Of a stretch of DNA of 64,000 nucleotides, positions 42,541 through 51,961 are shown in pieces (position 1 is the stretch's first letter; each line of letters begins with the position of its first letter). This DNA is from 20CM-2-65-7 sp963830455 (GTDB taxonomy: Bacteria; Gemmatimonadota; Gemmatimonadetes; Gemmatimonadales; GWC2-71-9). The position numbers and the translations under genes are program-made. The notes beneath the pieces were generated by a model, which ran no database searches, was not told the DNA's origin, and saw only the letters and a program-made list of their open reading frames with translations. Where the stretch lies: the NCBI GenBank assembly GCA_963830455.1, contig CAWHMT010000004.1:630686-694685 (forward strand), read 5' to 3'.

Positions 42541-43191
42541 TCACTCCTTGCGCTTCGTGAGGACGATGTGCGTTGCATTCGCCGACGGCACATGCTCGGC
42601 GCAGGTATAGCCGAGCGCGGTCAGATCGAGCCCAGAGAAGAGGTGCTCGCCGGAGCCGAGCAGCACGGGGGCGATCGCGACATGCATCTCGTCGATCAAT
42701 CGCGCCTCGAGGTACTGTCGGATTGTCGACACCCCGCCGCCAAGCTGGATGTCGCGACCGTCCGCGGCCACGAACGCTCGGTCCAGAGCCTCGCGAATCC
42801 CGCCGGTCACGAAGTGAAAGACGGTGCCGCCCTCCATTGGTATGGACGTACGGGCGTGATGCGTGAGCACGAATACCGAGCTGTGGTACGGCGGGTTCTT
42901 ACCCCACCAGCCACGCCAATTGTCGTCGGGCCACTCGCCGCGGACCGGGCCGAACATGTTGCGGCCCATGATCCAGGCGCCGATGCCCACGAAGCTGCGG
43001 GCCGCGAAGTCGTTGTCGACTCCGGTGGTTCCTCCGGTCTTCCCGGTCATCTCGTGGAACCGGCGCGTGACAACGAACCAGTTGTGGAGCTCTTCGCCTC
43101 CGACGCCGAGGGGAGTCTCGCGGTTCTGCCGTGGGCCCGCCCCGTAGCCGTCGAGAGAGATGGAGAAGTTGTGAACGCGGAGTTTAGGCAT
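42541..43191 (-). CDS. Dihydrofolate reductase family protein (RibD C-terminal-like)
   Basis: The 216-residue protein 'MPKLRVHNFSISLDGYGAGP' has the RibD-C/DHFR-like fold: 'IMGRNMFGPVRGEWPDD', 'FVLTHHARTSIPMEGGTVFH' and the NADPH loop 'IQLGGGVSTIRQYLEARLID'. Members reduce pyrimidine intermediates or unknown substrates with NADPH. True folate activity is unlikely. It stands alone between the serine hydrolase gene and the divergent DPP-IV-like gene. Confidence 0.88.
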   Translation of the reverse strand: MPKLRVHNFSISLDGYGAGPRQNRETPLGVGGEELHNWFVVTRRFHEMTGKTGGTTGVDNDFAARSFVGIGAWIMGRNMFGPVRGEWPDDNWRGWWGKNPPYHSSVFVLTHHARTSIPMEGGTVFHFVTGGIREALDRAFVAADGRDIQLGGGVSTIRQYLEARLIDEMHVAIAPVLLGSGEHLFSGLDLTALGYTCAEHVPSANATHIVLTKRKE

Positions 43192-43358
43192 GACGGACTT
43201 GTCTCTCGTGTTCGAGTGTGAGTGATGTTACACCATAGCGACGAATAGGAGGGGGAGAATCGACAGTGACGAGTCGCCGATTCGGCGTGAATCGAGCATT
43301 CTTCCCGGGACGGGTCATTCGAAAGCAGGTCCTTAAGGAGCCAAAGGTGACAAGAACG

Positions 43359-45623
43359 ATGAAGCTCTTCCTCGCTCTGCTCGCGCTGTTCATCTCCGTC
43401 CCCGCCGCCGCGCAGGTGCCGGATACGGTGACCAACATGATGCGCCGCATCTTCGCATCGGGAGAATTCGCGCCCCAGCGCTTCGGGCCGGCGCGATGGA
43501 TCGAAAACGGCGCGGCGTATACAACGGTCGAGCGATCGGCAGCAGTCGAAGGCGCGTCCGACATCGTGCGCTACGAGACGGCCACCGGCGCCCGCAGCGT
43601 CTACGTCTCGGCGCGCCAGCTGGTGCCGTCCGGCGCGAGTGACGCGCTGGACTTCGACGACTACGCGTGGTCGGCCGGCGGCAACCTCTTGCTGCTGTTC
43701 ACCAACACCCAGCGCGTGTGGCGGCAGAATACCCGCGGCGACTACTGGGTGCTCGATCGCCAAAGCGGCGCGCTGAAAAAGCTCGGCGGACCGAGCGCCC
43801 CGGCGTCCACGCTCATGTACGCCAAGTTCTCGCCGACCGGCGATCGCGTCGCGTACGTGCGGCAGGGGAATGTCTACGTGGAGCGACTCTCGGACGGCGC
43901 CGTCACGCAGCTCACGAGCGACGCGGATTCGCTGCACGTGAACGGCATGACCGACTGGGTCTACGAAGAAGAGTTCGGTCTGCAAGACGGCTTCCGCTGG
44001 TCGCCCGACGGCGCGAAGATCGCCTATTGGCGCTTCGACATGACCGGTGTCGGAACGTTCAGCCTGATCAACAACACCGACTCGCTCTATCCGAAGATCA
44101 CTCCGATCCAGTATCCCAAGGCCGGGACCAGGAACTCGGCGGTGACCGCGGGAGTCGTGAGCGCGAACGGCGGTCCCACGAAGTGGCTCCAGATCCCGGA
44201 CGATCCGCGTGAGAATTATTTGCCGCGCATGGAATGGGCGGGGCCGAACGAGCTGATGCTCCAGCGCATGAACCGGCTCCAGAATACCGATCGCGTGATG
44301 CTGGCCGACGCGGCGACGGGAGCGACGCGCACCGTCCTGACCGAGCGCGACAGCGCCTGGCTCGACGTGGTGGACGACATCCAGTGGCTCGCCAAAGGCA
44401 CCGAGTTCCTGTGGACGAGCGAGCGCGACGGCTGGCGGCACGTGTACCGGGTGAGCCGAGACGGCAAGCGCGTTACGAACATCACGCCCGGCGCGTTCGA
44501 CGTCATCTCGGTCGCGGCGGTGGACGAGCCGGGCGGGTCGCTCTACTACATCGCGTCACCCGACAACGCGACGCAGCGCTATCTGTATCGCACTCGGCTC
44601 GACGGCAAAGGGACGGCAGTGCGCGTGTCCCCCGCGGCAGCGGCCGGTACGCACTCCTACCGGATTTCCACGGGCGCGCGCTGGGCATTTCACACCTACT
44701 CGCAATTCAACAGCCCGTCTGTGATCGAGCTGGTGCAGCTGCCGGCGCACCGCGTGGTGCGGACGCTCGTCGACAACGCGAGACAGCGGGCGGCGGTGGC
44801 GCCCTTCATCACGCGCCCCGGTGAATTCTTCAAGGTGCCGGTCTCCGATGGCGTCACGCTCGACGGCTGGATGATCAAGCCGGCGAATTTCGACTCCACG
44901 AAATCCTATCCGTTGCTGATGTACGTCTACGGCGAGCCCGCGGGGCAGCTTGCCCAGGACTCCTGGGGCGGCGGTCACCTGTGGGAGCACACGATCGCGG
45001 ATCAGGGTTACATCGTGGCCACGGTGGACAATCGCGGCACGCCGGCGCCGCGCGGCCGCGCGTGGCGGAAGGTGGTCTACGGAGCCGTCGGGATTTTGTC
45101 GAGCAAGGAGCAGGCGGACGCGGTGCGGGCGCTCACCGGATCGCATCGCTATCTCGATCCGGCGCGCGTCGCGATCTGGGGATGGAGCGGCGGCGGATCG
45201 AGCACGCTGCAGGCCATGTTCCGCTATCCCGACGTCTATCAGGTCGGCATGGCCGTGGCGCCGGTGCCGGACGAGCGGCTGTACGACACGATTTATCAGG
45301 AGCGCTACATGGGCCTCTTGAACGGGCCCGCGGACAGCGCGCGCTATTACAATGCCTCGCCGATCAGCCAGGCGGAGGGACTCAAGGGACGCCTGCTCGT
45401 CGTGCACGGCTCGGGCGACGACAACGTGCATTACCAGGGCACGGAGCGCCTCGTGAACCGCCTGGTCTCACTCGGCAAGTCATTCGACTTCATGGCGTAC
45501 CCGAATCGCTCGCACTGCATCTGCGAGGGCCGCGGCACCACGCTCCACGTCTACACGCTGCTCACGCGGTATCTGATGGAGCATCTGCCCGCCGGCCCGC
45601 GGCCGAAGTCGCTGCAACCTTAG
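43359..45623 (+). CDS. S9 family peptidase, dipeptidyl peptidase IV-like, secreted
   Basis: The start at 43359 gives the signal MKLFLALLALFISVPAAAQ, with AAGGAG about 20 nt upstream. The N-terminal eight-bladed propeller includes the substrate-binding Glu motif 'DWVYEEEFG' of DPP-IV. The hydrolase domain has Ser in 'WGWSGGGSSTLQAMF', Asp in 'HGSGDDNVHYQG' and His in 'YPNRSHCI'. The 754-residue length is normal. It should release X-Pro or X-Ala dipeptides in the periplasm, alongside the M28 peptidase and serine hydrolase nearby. Confidence 0.94.
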   Translation: MKLFLALLALFISVPAAAQVPDTVTNMMRRIFASGEFAPQRFGPARWIENGAAYTTVERSAAVEGASDIVRYETATGARSVYVSARQLVPSGASDALDFDDYAWSAGGNLLLLFTNTQRVWRQNTRGDYWVLDRQSGALKKLGGPSAPASTLMYAKFSPTGDRVAYVRQGNVYVERLSDGAVTQLTSDADSLHVNGMTDWVYEEEFGLQDGFRWSPDGAKIAYWRFDMTGVGTFSLINNTDSLYPKITPIQYPKAGTRNSAVTAGVVSANGGPTKWLQIPDDPRENYLPRMEWAGPNELMLQRMNRLQNTDRVMLADAATGATRTVLTERDSAWLDVVDDIQWLAKGTEFLWTSERDGWRHVYRVSRDGKRVTNITPGAFDVISVAAVDEPGGSLYYIASPDNATQRYLYRTRLDGKGTAVRVSPAAAAGTHSYRISTGARWAFHTYSQFNSPSVIELVQLPAHRVVRTLVDNARQRAAVAPFITRPGEFFKVPVSDGVTLDGWMIKPANFDSTKSYPLLMYVYGEPAGQLAQDSWGGGHLWEHTIADQGYIVATVDNRGTPAPRGRAWRKVVYGAVGILSSKEQADAVRALTGSHRYLDPARVAIWGWSGGGSSTLQAMFRYPDVYQVGMAVAPVPDERLYDTIYQERYMGLLNGPADSARYYNASPISQAEGLKGRLLVVHGSGDDNVHYQGTERLVNRLVSLGKSFDFMAYPNRSHCICEGRGTTLHVYTLLTRYLMEHLPAGPRPKSLQP

Positions 45624-45671
45624 CGGCTGCGTGCCTATCCAATTCCTGAATCCCTCCCTGGAGACCTAATC

Positions 45672-46604
45672 GTGCGCTCGCGTTACATCGCCGGCCTCTG
45701 CGCCGCTTTGCTCAGCGCCGGCCTGACCGGCCCTCGCGCCGATCAGCCCCTGAACGTGCGCCTCGGCTATCCCGCCGACTCCAAGCTGCTCATCATCAAC
45801 GCCGACGATCTGGCGATGTCGCATTCGGAGAACGACGCCAGCTTCGCTGCCCTCGACCAGAAACTGGTCACCTCCGCGACGGTGATGGTTCCGGCGCCGT
45901 GGTTCGGCGAAGTTGCCGCGTACGCCAAAGCGCATCCCGACGCCGATCTCGGCCTGCATCTGACGTTGACCGCCGAGTGGCAGACGTTCCGCTGGGGACC
46001 GGTGACGCCGCGCAATCTCGTCCCCAGTCTCGTGGGGCCGGACGGGTTCTTCTACGCCACGACGGAAGACTTTGCGAAGCACGCGAAGGTCGACGAAGTC
46101 GAGATCGAAGTGCGGGCACAGATCGACCGCGCCAAGGCGATGGGTTTCGAGCCTACGCATCTCGATGCCCACATGCACGCGCTGTATGCCACGCCGCAGC
46201 TATTTGCGGTGCTGAAGAAGGTGGCGCGCGACTACAAGCTGCCGATTCGCATGGCTCGCAACGAGCAAGTGTTCCAGGACCTGCTGCCGTATGTCGACGC
46301 GGCCTACCCGTTTCCCGACGCGATCTTTTCGCATGAGGGTGATGACGTGCAGCCGGCGCGGTGGAAGGAGTTCTACCTCAACGTCATCAAGAATCTGCAG
46401 CCTGGCGTCAGCGAGCTGTTCGTGCATCTCGCGCACGACGATGCGGAGATGCGTGCCGTCACCGTGAACTGGGACGTGTGGGATGCCGCATGGCGCCAGC
46501 GCGACGTCGACGTCATTTCGAGCCCCGAGTTTCGTCAGGCCCTCGCCGATAACCACGTGATTCTCATTGGGTGGCGCCCGATTCAAAGACTCATTCGGAA
46601 CTGA
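45672..46604 (+). CDS. YdjC/ChbG-family carbohydrate deacetylase-like protein, exported
   Basis: The GTG at 45672 follows GGAGA by a short spacer and gives a leader (RSRYIAGLCAALLSAGLTG). The 310-residue protein shows 'LLIINADDLAMSHSEN' (DD metal motif), 'DLGLHLTLTAEW' (His) and 'PTHLDAHMHALYATPQ' (HxH), the metal site of ChbG/YdjC deacetylases of chito-oligosaccharides. The exported location is unusual, since E. coli ChbG is cytosolic. A degenerate copy of the interspersed repeat (46607-46631) follows its stop. Confidence 0.88.
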   Translation: MRSRYIAGLCAALLSAGLTGPRADQPLNVRLGYPADSKLLIINADDLAMSHSENDASFAALDQKLVTSATVMVPAPWFGEVAAYAKAHPDADLGLHLTLTAEWQTFRWGPVTPRNLVPSLVGPDGFFYATTEDFAKHAKVDEVEIEVRAQIDRAKAMGFEPTHLDAHMHALYATPQLFAVLKKVARDYKLPIRMARNEQVFQDLLPYVDAAYPFPDAIFSHEGDDVQPARWKEFYLNVIKNLQPGVSELFVHLAHDDAEMRAVTVNWDVWDAAWRQRDVDVISSPEFRQALADNHVILIGWRPIQRLIRN

Positions 46605-46665
46605 GAGCAGATCCCCTTCGCTACCGGGATGTGAGCGCTGACTGGTAGCCCTCGTGAGGACCCGA

Positions 46666-47247
46666 CTATTCTTCCAATGCGCGGCGAGCGCGATTGATCG
46701 CAAACTGAAACAGGCCCTGTGGGAATAGCATGCGATCTCTCTGCTTGATGTGCACGTATCGAGCGGCACGCCCCTGGACGAAGTCCTCCACGTCGTCAAG
46801 CGATAGGGAGAGAAACAGTGGGGAATCAGTCGGGTCAACGGCAATGAGGAGTTTAGCTATGGTGACAGTTCCCGTGGATGCCTGGGGGGAATGAACAAGT
46901 TTGTCCACCAGAACGTCTACTACCTCGTCATCAATCAGGCCAAGGCGTCGTATGACAGGGCCAAGGGTCGGCTGACGGAAAAGTTCAGCCCCCTCGTAGT
47001 CGCCGGTCTTCACCTCGCAGATTAGACCAATTGCCTGCCCCTCGGCGTGCATGGGTTCGAACAGCTCCGGATCCCAATCATCATCTTGTCCACCGACATC
47101 TTCGAATACGTGGGCCGGTCGAACGCCTAACAGATCGATCTGTCCGAGCGGGTGCTTGTTGCCCATGCCGTGAGCAACGTAGTTCTGGAGAAGAAAGAAG
47201 CCGTTCAAACGCAAATACCAGTATCCGATGTCCTCACCGTAGTTCAC
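46666..47247 (-). CDS. Hypothetical PD-(D/E)XK nuclease-like protein
   Basis: This is a 193-residue protein starting at GTG 47247 behind a GGAGGG. I do not recognise the exact family, but 'HPLGQIDLLGVRP' (Asp38) and 'GLICEVKTGDYEG' (Glu78, Lys80) have the spacing and local strand pattern of a PD-(D/E)XK nuclease core. The base composition is visibly less GC-rich than the neighbours. It lies at the left edge of the island with the methyltransferase and GHKL-nuclease, so a restriction or accessory nuclease role is plausible but unproven. Confidence 0.62.
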   Translation of the reverse strand: MNYGEDIGYWYLRLNGFFLLQNYVAHGMGNKHPLGQIDLLGVRPAHVFEDVGGQDDDWDPELFEPMHAEGQAIGLICEVKTGDYEGAELFRQPTLGPVIRRLGLIDDEVVDVLVDKLVHSPQASTGTVTIAKLLIAVDPTDSPLFLSLSLDDVEDFVQGRAARYVHIKQRDRMLFPQGLFQFAINRARRALEE

Positions 47248-47400
47248 TAGCCCTCCACTGCAGCACGATTGAGGTTCACATGATGGTCTTGATCTGACTA
47301 GCGTTGAGACGACGGGTATCTATTGCAGGAACTCCCGCCCAGACACCGCGTTGAAGGAGCGTTGACCAAGTTCGATATCGTCTTCTTGCCCCAAGGTACT

Positions 47401-47964
47401 TCACTGCAAACGCATCGGACCTTTGGGACCAACGCGGTTAACGAGGAAGAACTGGGTCACACGCACCCGGAAAAGCAAACGTTCGATCCTGAAGCGCCAC
47501 GCAGGGATGAGAGGTCCATCAACGTAGCGCGTCAACACTCGGCGGGTCCGGCCGCGGGTGGCGGAAAAAGTGTACTGACGATACCACAGGAAACCCATCG
47601 CGCCCTCATCGTCTGTAGGAGACGTCGCATCGAACGTTCTGGGGCTATGTGGCGGCAGGCTGCGGTCTGTCGTTTGAGCGATGGCGAAGTAATAGAGTCG
47701 TGGCTCGCGCTTCATGGGGGTGTAGCCCGTCAATACGACGACAGGCTCCAACGACATCGGCCCAGAGCCGAGATTCTGAGCTTCGAATCGAAGAATTGCC
47801 GGGCTCCCGGTGGCCGACGTTTCAGAGAGCAGCCGCACACGCAGTCGGGAGCGATTGCGGAAGCGATCCCACCAGTAGACCACACCGCCAGCGCCACCGA
47901 TGACGGTGAGAATGCGAATGGGGTCCTTGGCGAACCAGTCGAGCAGCTTCCACGAGAATGACAT
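47401..47964 (-). CDS. Hypothetical single-pass membrane protein
   Basis: The ATG at 47964 gives MSFSWKLLDWFAKDPIRI; a GTG or ATG slightly upstream (47997) is possible. One transmembrane helix at about residues 15-35 ('ILTVIGGAGGVVYWW') is followed by a beta-rich domain with 'ILRFEAQNLGSGPMSLEPVV', resembling a small Ig-like or C2-like fold. I do not recognise the family. It lies divergent to the methyltransferase across about 210 bp, inside the same lower-GC island. Confidence 0.6.
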   Translation of the reverse strand: MSFSWKLLDWFAKDPIRILTVIGGAGGVVYWWDRFRNRSRLRVRLLSETSATGSPAILRFEAQNLGSGPMSLEPVVVLTGYTPMKREPRLYYFAIAQTTDRSLPPHSPRTFDATSPTDDEGAMGFLWYRQYTFSATRGRTRRVLTRYVDGPLIPAWRFRIERLLFRVRVTQFFLVNRVGPKGPMRLQ

Positions 47965-48172
47965 GGTCAGTTCGAACGATGGCCCCGGGTCAGGCATTCC
48001 GCCACGGCGGGCGCAAACGCTTGCCCTCGCGACGGCTGTTGCACAGATTCGCCACGCAGTCAGTGACGGCGCAGCAGGCGCCGGGCAGCTTCTTGAACCC
48101 GGCGCCCGCTTTTCGTCTGGAAGCCGGTGTACACAAGCTGGAGATGCCCTTACTCCCCACTTGAGGACACCG

Positions 48173-49168
48173 ATGCCGCGGAATGCGCGTTCGGGAAGGT
48201 CGAAACCCTACGTCGTTGACATGTTCGCGGGCGCCGGGCTCTTCAGCCGCGCGTTCGCAGCCGAAGGCTTTCACCTGGAATACGCGGTCGAGCTAGACCG
48301 CTTCGCAGCGGCGACGTACCGCCGCAATCTCGGCGACCACATCGTAGTCGGGGACGTACGGCGGCGTCCGCCGCCCGTGCACTGCGACGTCTTGATCTCG
48401 GGGCCGCCGTGCCAGGGCTTCTCGACGCTGGGCCGGCGAGACGTCTCCGACCCTCGTAACCGGCTCGCGCTCGAAGTCGCGACTTGGGCGCGCGCTCTCC
48501 AACCGCAGGTGATCGTGATTGAGAACGTAGCCGCGTTCCTCGATGCCCCGGTGTGGCGGACGTTGGCGCGCCGGCTGCGCTGGCTCGACTACGAAGTATC
48601 TGCTACGGTGGTGGACGCAGTTGATTTCGGCGTGCCGCAGTTGCGGAAGCGCTCCTTCACGTTTGCGAGCCGCATCGGCCTGCCGGAACTACTACCTCGG
48701 AACGGCGCTCCCGAGACTGTGCGGGAAGCCTGGGCGCACCTGCCGCTTCGGCCGGACGGACGGAACTTCCACTACGCGCCCAAGCCGTCCGCCATCGCGC
48801 TGGCGAGAATGAAGGTGATCCGGCCGGGCGGCGACAAGCGCGACGTCATGCAGCGTGCGCCGCGACTCGCGCCGCCATCGTGGTGGCGCTTGGCGTGTCA
48901 GATCACGGACGTTTGGGGCCGGATGGAGTGGGACGCGCCGAGCAACACGCTGCGCACGTGCCTCCAGAACGCTTCGAAGGGCAGGTACATCCATCCGCAG
49001 CAGCACCGCGTCATCTCGCTGCGCGAGGCGGCCCGGCTGCAGACGATCGAGGATCGGTGGCAGTTCGTCGGCTGGCCCCTCCACATCGCGCAGCAGATCG
49101 GAAACTGCGTGCCGGTGAAGCTGGGCAGCGCGGTGGCAAGGGCTACGATGCGCCTGCTGCGCGGCTAG
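48173..49168 (+). CDS. DNA (cytosine-5-)-methyltransferase
   Basis: The ATG at 48173 has GAGG 6 nt upstream; the longer upstream frame lacks homology. The 331-residue enzyme has motif I 'VVDMFAGAGLFSRAF', motif IV with catalytic Cys 'ISGPPCQGFSTLG', motif VI 'VIVIENVAAF', motif VIII 'VPQLRKRSFTF' and motif X 'QIGNCVPVKLGSAVA'. The target-recognition segment (about 190-270) is specific, so the site cannot be read off. It is convergent with the GHKL-nuclease gene, sharing 4 bp (CTAG) at the stops. It is the modification component of the putative restriction-modification-like system. Confidence 0.94.
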   Translation: MPRNARSGRSKPYVVDMFAGAGLFSRAFAAEGFHLEYAVELDRFAAATYRRNLGDHIVVGDVRRRPPPVHCDVLISGPPCQGFSTLGRRDVSDPRNRLALEVATWARALQPQVIVIENVAAFLDAPVWRTLARRLRWLDYEVSATVVDAVDFGVPQLRKRSFTFASRIGLPELLPRNGAPETVREAWAHLPLRPDGRNFHYAPKPSAIALARMKVIRPGGDKRDVMQRAPRLAPPSWWRLACQITDVWGRMEWDAPSNTLRTCLQNASKGRYIHPQQHRVISLREAARLQTIEDRWQFVGWPLHIAQQIGNCVPVKLGSAVARATMRLLRG

Positions 49169-51269
49169 TCCGCCGCCTCGGACTCCTCGGCATCCTGCTT
49201 TTCCTGCCAGCGTTCTTGGACGTCCTCAAGCTCCTTATGAGCAGTCTGCGTGTGCTCAAGCACCTCCAAGACGTCGTACACCCGCCACGTGGACGTCTTC
49301 ATGTCCTTCTTGATCCTGTACTCCAGCGCCTTGGGCCCCTCCGCTCTGGACTTGGCCTCGATTGTGCCGATCAGGTACCCGCTCACGTCGCACGGGCTGT
49401 TCTTGCTGTCCAGGAATTCCTCCGCCTTCCGCATGTACCGCTCGAGTTGCGAGAGATGCTTGTCGGTGAGTGGGATGTTGGGGGCTTTGAGCTCGACGAT
49501 CACCAGCTTCCGCAGGCCGACGTTGCCCAGCAGAAACACGAGATCGGCTCGGTCGTCATCGGCTGACTTGGAATTCGGCTTGGCGTAGTCGCCGATCGCC
49601 AAGTCCTTGGCTAAGCGTTCGAACATCGTCTCGACCCGCTTATTCGAGACGAGAAACTGCACGAACATCGGGTCGATGAGCCAGGGCGCTTTCTCGAAGA
49701 GTTGGTGAAGTTCGGTCTCGTTGTTTCCTTTCTTGAAATCGACGCTCTCGCAAATCTTCTTGAGTGCCGTGATACCGTCGAGGCGACCCCGCACGTACTT
49801 GATGAAGTCGGCGAACTCGCGTTGTGTCAGTTCCACTAGCTCTTTCAGCAACGTCCCGAAGTCCGGGTGCTTCTGCTCTGCCAGATCGGAGATGGCCTTC
49901 AGCACGTCCCCCTGGCTCAGTCCTTCGAGCAGAATGGGCAGTCGCGTCTTGTACTCATCCCCTTCAGTTCCACCCTGACAGATCGAGGCGAGCCGAGCTG
50001 CCATGTGAAACGCGAACTTCTTGGCCTTCCCGCCCACACGCGATTTCCCGATCGAGCGTTTGGTGAAGAGGTCCTTCTTCGCCTTCTTGTCGGCTTCGGC
50101 ATCGCGGACTTTCTGGTACGCGACGCACGCCGCCTTCATCTCGTCGCTGAGGAACGTCCGCATCGGCGAGAGTAGCGGCGTCTCCCAGCGGAGCGACTGC
50201 CGATCGGTGGCGATGTAGTCGGACGGCTGCTCGTCGATGACGTCGGCTTTCACGACGCCATCGAGGTAGTCCGTGTTGCGGAAGCCATGCATGCCGGTTT
50301 CCACGTCGAGCAGGTCTGGCGCCGAGGCGAGCCGGTGATGGGCGTAGACCCGAACGCCGCGCTGGCGCGCCGGCAGGCTTTCCCCCTCGCCGGTGAATCG
50401 CAGGCGGTACGTGAAGGCTACTTTCCGCCCGTCCTCCGTTTCGTATTGCTTCGCCACCAGCTCGTCCGGAGCTTTGTCCGGCTCCGGGTGTGCGAACACG
50501 AATTTACGCGGTGTCGGTTTAACAACCTTCCTGTTCAGCGTGATTTTGAAGTCTTTCTGATCGACTAAGCGGAAGTGATCGCCGACCGTGTTCTCGACCG
50601 TGCCGCGCTCAGCCTTCATCGGCTCGTAGACGAGTCCCGACAGAATGACGATGGTGCCGCTCGGTTTGATGCCGCCACCGTCAGCCAAGGTCTCGTCCGG
50701 AATCTTGACTTCGTTCGTGTCAGTTTTCTTGATAAGCTCGACGAAATCGAGAGTGATCTTGGTCGCGTGAGCTTCGCCCTTTTCCGACTGATGATCACGA
50801 GTTTCCTCGCGATGCCGAATCCGGCCAGCTTCCCGAGCCCTTTCCGCCCCATGACCACGCGCCCGCCATCGCTGTGTCCCTTTTGCGGCTCTTCGTCGCG
50901 CCGGCGGCGTCCGGCCACCAGGAACTTGTCCTGCAGTTCGTCGCGCGACATGCCGATGCCATGGTCGCGCACGACGATCTCGAAGTTGTCGGGAAGGGTG
51001 CGCTCGCCTAGAGCATCTGTGACGGGCGCATCCTTCACGTCCTTCACGTCCTTGGGCTTTTTCTCCTGCTCCTTCTCCCACGCTTTGCGCATTGCTTCCC
51101 GTGCGTTGTGAATCGCCTTGAAGTCCATCTCGATCTCGGCGAACGGGGAATCGGCGTCGTATGCGTTGGCCACGAACTCGACCAGCGCCCGAGGCAGACT
51201 CGTGTACAGGTTCAGGCCGAGGTCCTGAACGATGTGCGGGGCAACTTTGAATATGAGCGGCTTAGGCAT
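49165..51269 (-). CDS. GHKL (MutL/MORC-like Bergerat) ATPase fused to a C-terminal PD-(D/E)XK/Shedu-like nuclease domain (one frameshift)
   Basis: The ATG at 51269 overlaps the vsr stop. Residues 25-150 form a GHKL ATPase: N-box 'ALVEFVANAYDADS' (Glu31, Asn35, Asp38), 'VVRDHGIGMSRDEL' (Asp102) and lid 'GRKGLGKLAGFGIA'. Near 50793 one base appears missing; the frame resumes 'EKGEAHATKITLDFVELIKK' and runs to 49165, restoring about 701 residues. The middle is MutL/MORC-like. The C-terminal domain has 'ETELHQLFEKAPWLIDPMF' and 'DLVFLL...KLVIVELKAP' (D-x(n)-E-x-K), a PD-(D/E)XK site like DUF4263/Shedu. It is probably an ATP-gated DNA-cleaving effector. Confidence 0.85.
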
Positions 51270-51718
51270 CCTGTCTCCGGGACCGACTCTTTCTCAGAAT
51301 CAATTGAACAAGGCGGCTAGCAACGTCCAGCCGCGCCGCCGGGCGTTTGATCGCGTGCTCGGGGATTCTTACCACGCGCCATCCCGCCCGCTGCCAGGCT
51401 CCGCGTGACGGCGCGATCGCGGCGCCGGTTCCGTTCAATTTTCCGGCGCCAGAACGCGCGGCGTGACTTCGTCCGGCGCCGGCACTGCGGGCAACCGTGC
51501 CAAAAGCATCCGTCCACAAAGACGATGAGTTGCCGCGCTCGAATCACAATGTCAGGTCTGCCGAGGAGGCGCTCCCCGTAGCGAGCGCGGTAGCCATCAG
51601 CCGTGAGGTATCGCACGCCGTGGTTCCACAACGCCGACGCGAAGGCACGCTCAGTCACGGTGCGACCGTGATTGGCTTGCATGACGCGTCGTCGAACCTC
51701 GGGAGCCAGCGTATCCAC
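51262..51718 (-). CDS. vsr: Vsr-family (very short patch repair-like) DNA endonuclease (one frameshift)
   Basis: The first frame gives 'MQANHGRTVTERAFASALW', 'GRPDIVIRARQLIVFVDGCF', 'WHGCPQCRRR' and 'FWRRKIERNRRRDRAVTRSL', the Vsr signature with catalytic Asp in GRPD and the HGCFWH-like metal/zinc loop. An extra G near 51386 breaks the frame; 'AGWRVVRIPEHAIK' then continues to the stop at 51262. Corrected length is 151 residues, normal for Vsr. It overlaps the ATG of the GHKL gene by 8 bp. This coupling suggests a nicking or cleavage role with the ATPase rather than solitary mismatch repair. Confidence 0.88.
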
Positions 51719-51882
51719 GTTGGGCCCGAAGCCTGATTAGGGCCGAGTGAAACCGCAAGAGCCCTATCGGTGCACCACGGGTTTTTGCTGTTGCGCATCC
51801 CTCGCGACGGCTTCGGGGCGGCTAGGCACATGTCATCGGCTGATCTGCCCAGCGAGCGCCGATTTCAGAAAGGCGCGGCAGG

Positions 51883-51912
51883 CGTCGTCCTGAGCGCCGA
51901 AGGCGCGATGGA
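51883..51912. repeat. Partial copy of the interspersed repeat
   Basis: gtcgtcctgagcgccgaagg followed by cgcga resembles the left half of the GTCATCCTGAGCG element but lacks the GGACCTGCTTT end. Confidence 0.45.
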
Positions 51913-51961
51913 TGAACCATCCACCCACCGCGCCTCGCTGCGTAGGTCAGGGGAGTGAGGC

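Noticed and set aside
43299..43345. Possible copy of the interspersed repeat (ggtcattcgaaagcaggtcct)
   Set aside because: Only a short match to GCAGGTCCT with no second half or stem.
48900..49566. Plus-strand ORF 48880-49566 as a second gene after the methyltransferase
   Set aside because: It is an alternative frame across the methyltransferase end and the antisense of the GHKL-nuclease 3' end.
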